From a virus: a stretch of 21,614 nt of DNA. The translations under genes and the position numbers were made by a program. Below, piece after piece: positions 15,304 to 20,207 of this stretch. Position 1 is the first letter of the stretch; the number at the start of each line of letters is the position of its first letter. The stretch spans positions 1 to 21,614 of IMG/VR virus record IMGVR_UViG_3300007541_000272. One strand, given 5' to 3'. Under the pieces are notes generated by a model. It ran no database searches. It saw only the letters and a program-made list of their open reading frames with translations, and had not been told where the DNA came from.

Positions 15304-15694
15304 TAGAGAATTAAAAGTAATTTTTATAAGAGAATTTAGAAGCTTTACCTCTGTCTATTCTAAGAAAGGTAAAGAAGACTACGTGCTGAACGTAAATAAG
15401 ATTATAAAGGATAAATTTGATTCTAAATTTATGGTCCCAAATAAAGTACAGTCGTTTCTAATTAATTACGAAATCAAGAAGTTACTAGATAAGGCAATTT
15501 ACATAAAGAATGAGAAGTATAAGAATATTGTATATCTAAATTCTAATATATCTATTAGTACTATCAAGAATGCAATGCATTTCATTGATAACGAATACTA
15601 TCCAATAACATTTACATACGAACTAATTGAACCTCGAGAATTCGACGGGGACGGCTTAGACAAAGTAGAAAATATAAAAATTACAAGACTGTAG
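15290..15694 (+). CDS. Unknown protein at the end of the plus-strand block
   Basis: A 134-residue protein overlapping dCMP deaminase by 14 nt. It alternates strands and helices: 'LKVIFIREFRSF' near the start, 'VQSFLINYEIKKLLDKAI' in the middle, and 'YYPITFTYELIEPREF' near the end. It is basic overall, with many Lys and Ile. No family is recognised. It ends only 4 nt from the stop of the convergent minus-strand gene, with no terminator hairpin between them. Confidence 0.65.
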   Translation: MTEDNRELKVIFIREFRSFTSVYSKKGKEDYVLNVNKIIKDKFDSKFMVPNKVQSFLINYEIKKLLDKAIYIKNEKYKNIVYLNSNISISTIKNAMHFIDNEYYPITFTYELIEPREFDGDGLDKVENIKITRL

Positions 15695-15698
15695 AAGC

Positions 15699-16085
15699 CT
15701 ACATTCCTTCAAGTAGAAAGGAAATAAAGCTAGTGTTACACGATCCTTCGTTTAAGGCCTTTCTCGATTCTCCAATTGATACTGTTGCTACTCCCATATT
15801 ATCGTATAGATCAGCATATTTATAAGGATTCTTTCCAACTTCTTGTTTATGTACTAGATCTCCTCCCATTGCTTTATAGGTGGGATTAAAAACCTGATTT
15901 CCAAAAGTAGCATCTCTTTTTACCATTCTTTGATAATCCTGAAGCTTTCGATCCTTATTAGCAATTTTTCCGTTTGCATTCTTAAGAGGCTCTGCAGATT
16001 TAGGTCCACCAAAGCCTGGATTCTTAAGGTTCATATATTCATCAAAATTATAAACGTCTCTTCTATGTACATTAAACATTTCCAT
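15699..16085 (-). CDS. Unknown late protein with CTS-like N-terminus
   Basis: A 128-residue protein and last gene of the minus-strand virion block, 18 nt after the tail tube gene. Residues ~12-20 read YNFDEYMNL, which fits the short pattern (N/S/T)(F/Y)xx(F/Y/W) shared with three other minus-strand genes here and with the T4 capsid-targeting peptide KTYQEFIAE. The rest is rich in Gly, Asn and Lys with little obvious hydrophobic core. Expression probably comes from the tail tube promoter by co-transcription. The start at 16085 follows a GAAGAGAA sequence; an alternative ATG lies two codons in. Function unknown. Confidence 0.65.
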   Translation of the reverse strand: MEMFNVHRRDVYNFDEYMNLKNPGFGGPKSAEPLKNANGKIANKDRKLQDYQRMVKRDATFGNQVFNPTYKAMGGDLVHKQEVGKNPYKYADLYDNMGVATVSIGESRKALNEGSCNTSFISFLLEGM

Positions 16086-16103
16086 TTCTCTTCAGGTTAA
16101 TTT

Positions 16104-16673
16104 TTAAACTTCAATCTGTCCGATTCTGGTTTCTCTAAAAGTATCACAAGTAAATACTGCTGTGATTTGATAGATCGAATCGTTGGTATAATCCAGAGTC
16201 ATTTGTGTCAAAGGACTCTTTAAGAAAGCCGGAGCAAATCTGAATTCTCTAAATATATCACCTGCTTTATTAAACATTGCTAAATAGATCTCTCCAACAT
16301 AGTCCCTCTTAAGTCCCTGTCTACCAGTTAATGGGTCGTAAATAAGATCTCCCCATCCTCTAAGGGTATTGTAAACATACATGTTATTCTCATCATTTAA
16401 GTTGACTTCGAATTTCACAGTTAAATTTGTAATAGTATCATTCGGAGTCGCCTTAGCGTATGCTCTCTTTGCAAATTTATATGACTGAAGTGTACTTCCT
16501 TCTGTTAAGAATTCTGGAATCCCAGATACACTTAAAACCTGTTCCACTAATATATCTACGTTGTCCGTGATAGTAGCCGGAGGTGTAATGATCAATTCAA
16601 ATTGATTTTGAAATATCGGCTCATAGTATCCTCTTGCTGCTTGTGAATTATCCCAATGCGGTAATCCTGCCAT
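16104..16673 (-). CDS. 19: Tail tube protein (gp19-like)
   Basis: Major subunit of the inner tail tube through which DNA is delivered. The 189 residues (T4 gp19 is 163) begin with a Pro/Trp-rich lead and 'NQFELIITPP', where T4 has a LFQVEISYLG strand. A 'LTVKFEVNLNDENNMYVYNTLRGW' block follows, matching the strand-helix core of T4-type tubes. The C-terminus 'LTQMTLDYTNDSIYQITAVFTCD' corresponds to T4 'LQLDWDSNNEIQTFEVTLALDYWE'. A late-promoter-like motif lies 21 nt before the start, within the end of the upstream gene. In T4 the tube gene is next to the sheath gene; here they are about 13 kb apart. Confidence 0.88.
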   Translation of the reverse strand: MAGLPHWDNSQAARGYYEPIFQNQFELIITPPATITDNVDILVEQVLSVSGIPEFLTEGSTLQSYKFAKRAYAKATPNDTITNLTVKFEVNLNDENNMYVYNTLRGWGDLIYDPLTGRQGLKRDYVGEIYLAMFNKAGDIFREFRFAPAFLKSPLTQMTLDYTNDSIYQITAVFTCDTFRETRIGQIEV

Positions 16674-16688
16674 TTTAATTAGATTATT

Positions 16689-17495
16689 TTAATTATTTAT
16701 TCCTTCCCCTTCCAAACTTTTATTGGAAGCTGCTTCTTCTTTTCCTGAAAAGATATTTTCTATGTTAAGTGACGTATAACTTGATAAATTAGATGATCTA
16801 CTAGTAAAAGTCTCAACCTGTACCCGGTCTCCTGTAAAATTTATAGAAACTGAAGGAATTATAGTCTGGAATATCTGATCCCATCTGTTCTCAATTAGAT
16901 CATATTCTACGACCTTAGCAATCGAAGGATCCGATCCTGAATTAATCTTTAGATCAATTCCGTTGCCTTTTACATCAACGTTAAAGGATTCCCAGGTCTT
17001 AATTGGTTTACCATCCATCTGATCGGCTAGACCTGTCGAGACTTTCATAACAATTGAAGGGTTTCCGCTGTCAATTCCAGATGATGATACTTCTCTTAGC
17101 ACAATTCGATCTGTCGTTAATTTAACATCGATGCTAGTTCCGTCGAAATATTTTTGATTCAGCTCAACCGATTTTGAAGGGTTAGCATTAATTTCAGCGG
17201 AATAGGTCGGGTTAATTATTCGTTTGATTGCTCTAGATGCCATATCAAACTTTCTCTTAAGAATATTTACTTCAGACAACACATGATAAACTGAAGAGGC
17301 TTCCCCTTTCTTATAATTTAAGTCTGGAAAAACCTCTACCGTGTGTAATCTAGTTTTTATGTTATTTTGATCAAAAACAGTATTTCCGTCAACGATCTTC
17401 CATGAAATATCATGACTTAAGATAGCTTGGAATATAACTCCACCGTCCTTAGCACTTGTGTCCTCAAAATATCCTTCATAAATCTCATCGTACAT
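16689..17495 (-). CDS. Unknown virion-block protein next to tail tube
   Basis: A 268-residue protein between the 89-residue gene and the tail tube gene. It is rich in beta-type segments, Ser, Thr, Asp and Ile, with patterns such as 'GVIFQAILSHDISWKIVDG' and 'PSVSINFTGDRVQVETF', and has a Glu/Gly-rich tail. No signal peptide or membrane segment is visible. Its place in a minus-strand unit with the tail tube suggests a virion or tail-assembly protein. The stop lies 15 nt before the tail tube start, and its 3' end carries the tube's promoter-like motif. No family is recognised. Confidence 0.7.
   Translation of the reverse strand: MYDEIYEGYFEDTSAKDGGVIFQAILSHDISWKIVDGNTVFDQNNIKTRLHTVEVFPDLNYKKGEASSVYHVLSEVNILKRKFDMASRAIKRIINPTYSAEINANPSKSVELNQKYFDGTSIDVKLTTDRIVLREVSSSGIDSGNPSIVMKVSTGLADQMDGKPIKTWESFNVDVKGNGIDLKINSGSDPSIAKVVEYDLIENRWDQIFQTIIPSVSINFTGDRVQVETFTSRSSNLSSYTSLNIENIFSGKEEAASNKSLEGEGINN
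16694..16701 (-). promoter_or_regulatory. Late-promoter-like core before tail tube gene
   Basis: The minus strand reads AATAAATA followed by ATTAAAATAATCTAATTAAA up to the ATG, 21 nt away. The trailing ATCTAATTAA is also found before the gene starting at 18013. The motif overlaps the last codons of the upstream gene. Confidence 0.6.
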
Positions 17496-17502
17496 TTATG
17501 AA

Positions 17503-17772
17503 TTAGTCTTTTTTCTTCTTTTCTAAGTTGTCTCGTGTTCGAGTGTAGTTTTTCCAGAGCTCGTTATAGATGTTACATGATGCTCCTAGAAAGTTTATTA
17601 TACCGACAAACTTTTGTTTTTTCTCGCCATCCATTCTAGCGATTTTTGCCCCGATCTTCTTAGCGTCATTCACAGTAAGCTCCTCGTCTTTCTTCTTTCC
17701 GACTAGCTTCTTCAGGTCACCCTTTTTCTCAAGAATGGCAAAATTTTCAAAACTTTCAATTGCTCTTGACAT
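17503..17772 (-). CDS. Small basic late protein with CTS-like N-terminus
   Basis: An 89-residue protein from the ATG at 17772. A longer frame from 17817 exists but would overlap the upstream gene by 35 nt; the inner start follows the upstream stop by 10 nt. It begins MSRAIESFENFAILEKKG, matching the (N/S)(F/Y)xx(F/Y/W) pattern near the N-terminus. The rest is helical and very rich in Lys and Glu, ending in five Lys and an Asp. It lies between a 76-residue basic gene and the 268-residue gene in the late unit. A head-core or DNA-associated role is possible; no family is recognised. Confidence 0.65.
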   Translation of the reverse strand: MSRAIESFENFAILEKKGDLKKLVGKKKDEELTVNDAKKIGAKIARMDGEKKQKFVGIINFLGASCNIYNELWKNYTRTRDNLEKKKKD

Positions 17773-17782
17773 CAAGATTCTA

Positions 17783-18013
17783 TTATTTTTTCTTAGCAGC
17801 GCTCTTGTTTTTAACATTAGCTAAGTGCTGCTTAGTTAAACGATCAATGTGAGGAGTTCCCTTACCTTTAACCGGTCCAGAAGCAAGCTCTTGTTTTACA
17901 CTTGACCCGGTTTTGGCGTCTTTATTAGCTACATTAGCTTTTCCGCCATAACCTTTGCTAGCATTTTTAAATACTGACATAAACTGATTGTAGTTCATTA
18001 CAGGGTTCTTCAT
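17783..18013 (-). CDS. Small basic late protein, first gene of the minus-strand unit
   Basis: A 76-residue, very basic protein (Lys-rich, ending AAKKK) with Gly/Ala/Ser-rich low-complexity middle. The N-terminus has MNYNQFMSVFKNASKG, matching the shared aromatic pattern and closely resembling the T4 capsid-targeting peptide KTYQEFIAEA in spacing. A late-promoter-like motif lies 20 nt before the ATG, so this gene likely opens a transcription unit running through the 89-residue and 268-residue genes to the tail tube. An internal protein packaged with DNA is a reasonable inference; no family is recognised. Confidence 0.65.
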   Translation of the reverse strand: MKNPVMNYNQFMSVFKNASKGYGGKANVANKDAKTGSSVKQELASGPVKGKGTPHIDRLTKQHLANVKNKSAAKKK

Positions 18014-18032
18014 CTTAATTAGATTTTTTTAT

Positions 18033-18040
18033 TATTTATC
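18033..18040 (-). promoter_or_regulatory. Late-promoter-like core before the 76-residue protein gene
   Basis: The minus strand reads GATAAATA followed by ATAAAAAAATCTAATTAAG, 20 nt before the ATG at 18013. It is identical in core to the copy before 19203. Confidence 0.6.
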
Positions 18041-18063
18041 TTTACTTTGTACACTTTTTTTAG

Positions 18064-18069
18064 TATTAT
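18064..18069 (+). promoter_or_regulatory. Early/middle-type promoter core (TATTAT)
   Basis: AGTATTAT after a run of seven T, in the same place as the AGTATTAT before the glycosylase gene. It partly overlaps the late-type core at 18069-18076. Confidence 0.35.
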
Positions 18070-18076
18070 ATAAATA
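18069..18076 (+). promoter_or_regulatory. Exact T4-type late promoter core TATAAATA
   Basis: TATAAATA, identical to the T4 late promoter core, ends 24 nt before the start of the secreted protein gene at 18100. The paralogous position in copy B is TGTAGATA, so the core is lost there. Confidence 0.55.
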
Positions 18077-18099
18077 TTATAAATCTTAAACATAAGAAC

Positions 18100-18621
18100 A
18101 TGAAACGATTAACCTTAATTTTAATGACATTATTTTTAACGGGCTCATCTTTTGCTCAACTCGACATTGTTCAACCCATAGAAGAATATAGACGTAAACT
18201 ATGGACAATCTCACTCTTTGGACCTAGACACGACGACTCGCACTTAAGAGAAACTATCCCTTTGATTTTTGGACCTAATGGAAAATACTTCTTTAATCAA
18301 TTTGCTGAACTTGCATATAGAGCAGGTTTTAAAAAAGACACTACTATTTTGTACACAGCAGATATGATTGATGATTATTATCAAACGTACATTGTAGGAT
18401 TTGAATTTGATAGTATAGAGACTAGACACAGCATCTCATTTGGAGATCTAAGAGAAATTTATGTCTTTTACAAGAATGGAGTAGAACTTAGACAAATTTG
18501 GGTAACTTTTGCGGGTGATTCTCATTTTATAGGAATATATGATCAAACTACAGCGTGGACTCGTGAGCCGATCGTTACTTATTTTCCAGGATTTTTTAAT
18601 TTAGATGATCCAGATGAATAG
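18100..18621 (+). CDS. Secreted protein of unknown function
   Basis: A 173-residue protein with a clear Sec signal peptide: MKR, a hydrophobic core of ~12 residues rich in Leu, Met, Thr and Phe, and an SSFA cleavage motif followed by Gln (about residue 20). There is no lipobox Cys, so the mature ~154 residues should be released to the periplasm or beyond. The mature part contains 'RKLWTISLFGPRHDD', 'EIYVFYKNGVELRQIWVTF' and an acidic end. No family is recognised. It is a single-gene unit: a late-type promoter core lies upstream and a strong bidirectional terminator follows 16 nt after the stop. A host-envelope role is an inference. Confidence 0.75.
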   Translation: MKRLTLILMTLFLTGSSFAQLDIVQPIEEYRRKLWTISLFGPRHDDSHLRETIPLIFGPNGKYFFNQFAELAYRAGFKKDTTILYTADMIDDYYQTYIVGFEFDSIETRHSISFGDLREIYVFYKNGVELRQIWVTFAGDSHFIGIYDQTTAWTREPIVTYFPGFFNLDDPDE

Positions 18622-18629
18622 ATTCTTTT

Positions 18630-18662
18630 AAAAAAAAGGCCGAGAATTCTCGGCCTTTTTTT
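18630..18662. terminator. Bidirectional rho-independent terminator
   Basis: A perfect palindrome GGCCGAGAATTCTCGGCC (18638-18655) is flanked by eight A (18630-18637) and seven T (18656-18662). It terminates the secreted protein gene on the plus strand and the minus-strand gene whose stop lies at 18679. Confidence 0.9.
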
Positions 18663-18678
18663 ATTTGGGAGGATCTTT

Positions 18679-19203
18679 TTAATTATTCTTATTGAGCTCG
18701 TTATACTCTTTAACTGCCGTAGCCATTGCTTCATTAGCCGGTTTAACCCAGTCCATGGTACCTTCTATTACATTTCCTTCACTGTTTATTAATTTTGCGA
18801 ACATTCCTTTTAGACTTGGTGGTGAATCCTGTGCATCAGTTTTATCCAGAATTAAAGTAGCTAATTTTTTAGCCATAGGAACCAAATTAATGCGATCCTC
18901 TTTTAGTAATCCAGCTAAGCTAAAAAAATTAATTAAAGCACCAGATGGTGTTAAATTTCCTTGTCTCTTTTCACTTGCTCCACCTTTTGCTTCTATTGAA
19001 CTGACACTTATTTTATCACCATCAAATTCAAGCTTCACCGATGACTGCCCATTTGCGGTTAAATAAGTTGCTATATCTACGCTCTTGTCACTGTCTTCAA
19101 TAAAATTTAAATCTCCTTTTTTAAAGGATTCTATATTGTTTTCCTCAGCTTCGGCCTGCTCGTACACTCTTTTCCATTTAGAAAAATTTAAAATTGCTCC
19201 CAT
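18679..19203 (-). CDS. Unknown late protein with CTS-like N-terminus
   Basis: A 174-residue protein beginning MGAILNFSKWKRVYEQAEAEE. The NFxxW core and the following Glu/Ala-rich segment fit the pattern of the other late genes and of T4 internal head proteins. The remainder mixes strands and helices, with 'GQSSVKLEFDGDKISVSSIEAKGG' and an Asn/Asp-rich C-terminus. It is a single-gene unit with a late-type core 22 nt before the start and a bidirectional terminator after the stop. No family is recognised. A packaged internal head protein is a testable inference. Confidence 0.7.
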   Translation of the reverse strand: MGAILNFSKWKRVYEQAEAEENNIESFKKGDLNFIEDSDKSVDIATYLTANGQSSVKLEFDGDKISVSSIEAKGGASEKRQGNLTPSGALINFFSLAGLLKEDRINLVPMAKKLATLILDKTDAQDSPPSLKGMFAKLINSEGNVIEGTMDWVKPANEAMATAVKEYNELNKNN

Positions 19204-19224
19204 TCTACTTAAATATTTTTTTAT

Positions 19225-19232
19225 TATTTATC
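19225..19232 (-). promoter_or_regulatory. Late-promoter-like core before the 174-residue protein gene
   Basis: The minus strand reads GATAAATA followed by ATAAAAAAATATTTAAG, 22 nt before the ATG at 19203. Confidence 0.6.
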
Positions 19233-19254
19233 TTTACTCTGCGCATTTTTTTAG

Positions 19255-19260
19255 TATTAT
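19255..19260 (+). promoter_or_regulatory. Early/middle-type promoter core (TATTAT) before glycosylase gene
   Basis: TTTTTTTAGTATTAT lies 31 nt before the glycosylase start at 19292. It resembles TTTTAGTATAAT before uvsX. Confidence 0.4.
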
Positions 19261-19291
19261 GTAGATATTATAAAGTTTAAATGATAGAAAC

Positions 19292-20122
19292 ATGCCTGAA
19301 TTAGCAGAAGTTAAGTTGATGACTGAATTCTTTAATTCCGCAGCTGGGGACAAAGTATTTAAGTCAATTCACAAATCACCAGAGAGTAAGGTCTCGACCT
19401 GCTTAGATCTCACCCCAGAGGATACTTCTGGCTTTCAGGTTAATGCAAGCGCTAGAGGTAAAGAATCAATCATATCTCTGACTGGATTGAGCTCGGGTGA
19501 AACGAGAAATCTAATGGTCACATACGGAATGAGCGGACACTGGAGAAAGGCAACCTCTGCTCGGAATATTCCAAAACATTCCCATCTAAGATTTGAAGCA
19601 TTTGACGGAACCTTCATATGTTTAGTTGACGTTCGCAGATTTGCAAAGTGGAGATGGGTAGAAGGTTGGTCCGCTAATCGCGGACCTGATCCGGTATTTG
19701 AATTCGACCAATTCGTTCAAAATTTAAGAGACAATTCACATAAAAAGGTCTTCGATAAACCAATATGCGAATTACTTATGGATCAAAAATACTTTAATGG
19801 AATAGGCAACTATCTTAGGGCAGAGATTCTGTATCGATCGGGCACTGATCCTTGGACTCCAGCTAGATCTGCAATAGCCGACTCTGGTCTGCTATCACTG
19901 TGCAGAATCGTTCCTCTTGAGGCATATAACATTGGTGGAGGATCGATACGGGACTGGAAAAATCCTTACGGAGACCAGAAGATAACAATGGACGAGTGGA
20001 TGCAATGCTATGGTAAAAAGAGTCAAGTTAGGGATCGCACTGGTCGAACTCTTTGGTTTGATCGTAAACAGGTTTCTAACGAAAATATTAAACTCATTAA
20101 GGAATATTCCAAAGGTTTGTAA
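19292..20122 (+). CDS. NEIL1-like DNA glycosylase (Fpg/Nei family) with zincless finger
   Basis: Bifunctional base-excision enzyme removing oxidised bases. After Met removal Pro2 is the catalytic nucleophile and Glu3 its partner (MPELAEVK). The ASARGKE segment carries the conserved Lys, YGMSGHW matches NEIL1 FGMSGSF, and HSHLRFEAFDG and VDVRRFAKW follow in order. The helix-two-turn-helix is MDQKYFNGIGNYLRAEILYR, almost identical to human NEIL1. The C-terminal element 'WMQCYGKKSQVRDRTGRTLWF' matches the NEIL1 zincless finger: it lacks the four Cys of bacterial Fpg/Nei but keeps the Arg of GRT. The length of 276 residues equals bacterial Fpg/Nei and lacks the NEIL1 disordered tail. It stands under its own promoter region (copy B), apart from the replication block. 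Confidence 0.9.
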   Translation: MPELAEVKLMTEFFNSAAGDKVFKSIHKSPESKVSTCLDLTPEDTSGFQVNASARGKESIISLTGLSSGETRNLMVTYGMSGHWRKATSARNIPKHSHLRFEAFDGTFICLVDVRRFAKWRWVEGWSANRGPDPVFEFDQFVQNLRDNSHKKVFDKPICELLMDQKYFNGIGNYLRAEILYRSGTDPWTPARSAIADSGLLSLCRIVPLEAYNIGGGSIRDWKNPYGDQKITMDEWMQCYGKKSQVRDRTGRTLWFDRKQVSNENIKLIKEYSKGL

Positions 20123-20142
20123 AATCCTCTTTTTGAACCTTT
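20111..20142 (+). repeat. Inverted repeat across the glycosylase stop codon
   Basis: AAAGGTT (20111-20117) and AACCTTT (20136-20142) can pair over an 18-nt loop containing the stop codon. It is a weak terminator at best, and a TATAAT core follows 14 nt later, the same layout as at the gp46 stop. Confidence 0.35.
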
Positions 20143-20156
20143 TCATCGATTATCGG

Positions 20157-20162
20157 TATAAT
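20157..20162 (+). promoter_or_regulatory. Early/middle-type promoter core (TATAAT) before helicase gene
   Basis: CGGTATAATCTATTG lies 45 nt before the helicase start. TTGAAC (20133-20138) stands 18 nt upstream and could serve as a -35 element. A small perfect hairpin, GTAGA-ATC-TCTAC (20174-20186), lies in the leader. Confidence 0.5.
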
Positions 20163-20207
20163 CTATTGATCCTGTAGAATCTCTACCGGTCCTGTTTAAA
20201 ATTAAGT

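Larger units (their letters stand above)
18014..18099. repeat. Divergent promoter region, copy A
   Basis: This intergenic region closely matches 19204-19291 across most positions, with one single-base gap and scattered substitutions. Both copies have seven T, then ATTATTTATCTTTACT, a short variable part, seven T, then AGTATTAT and an AT-rich tail to a plus-strand ATG. The left half holds a minus-strand late-type core and the right half holds plus-strand cores. Confidence 0.75.
19204..19291. repeat. Divergent promoter region, copy B
   Basis: Second copy of the region at 18014-18099, here between the 174-residue gene (minus) and the glycosylase gene (plus). The same order of elements is kept; the plus-strand TATAAATA of copy A is TGTAGATA here. 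Confidence 0.75.

Noticed and set aside
17773-17817. Longer start for the 89-residue gene
   Set aside because: It would overlap the upstream gene by 35 nt; the inner start gives a 10-nt gap and puts the shared aromatic motif near the N-terminus.
17570-17824. Plus-strand open frame of 84 codons opposite the small basic late gene
   Set aside because: Phe/Ser-rich mirror of a Lys/Glu-rich gene and no upstream signal.
18692-19066. Plus-strand open frame of 124 codons opposite the 174-residue gene
   Set aside because: The minus-strand gene has a promoter-like motif, a terminator and the shared N-terminal tag; the plus-strand frame has none of these.
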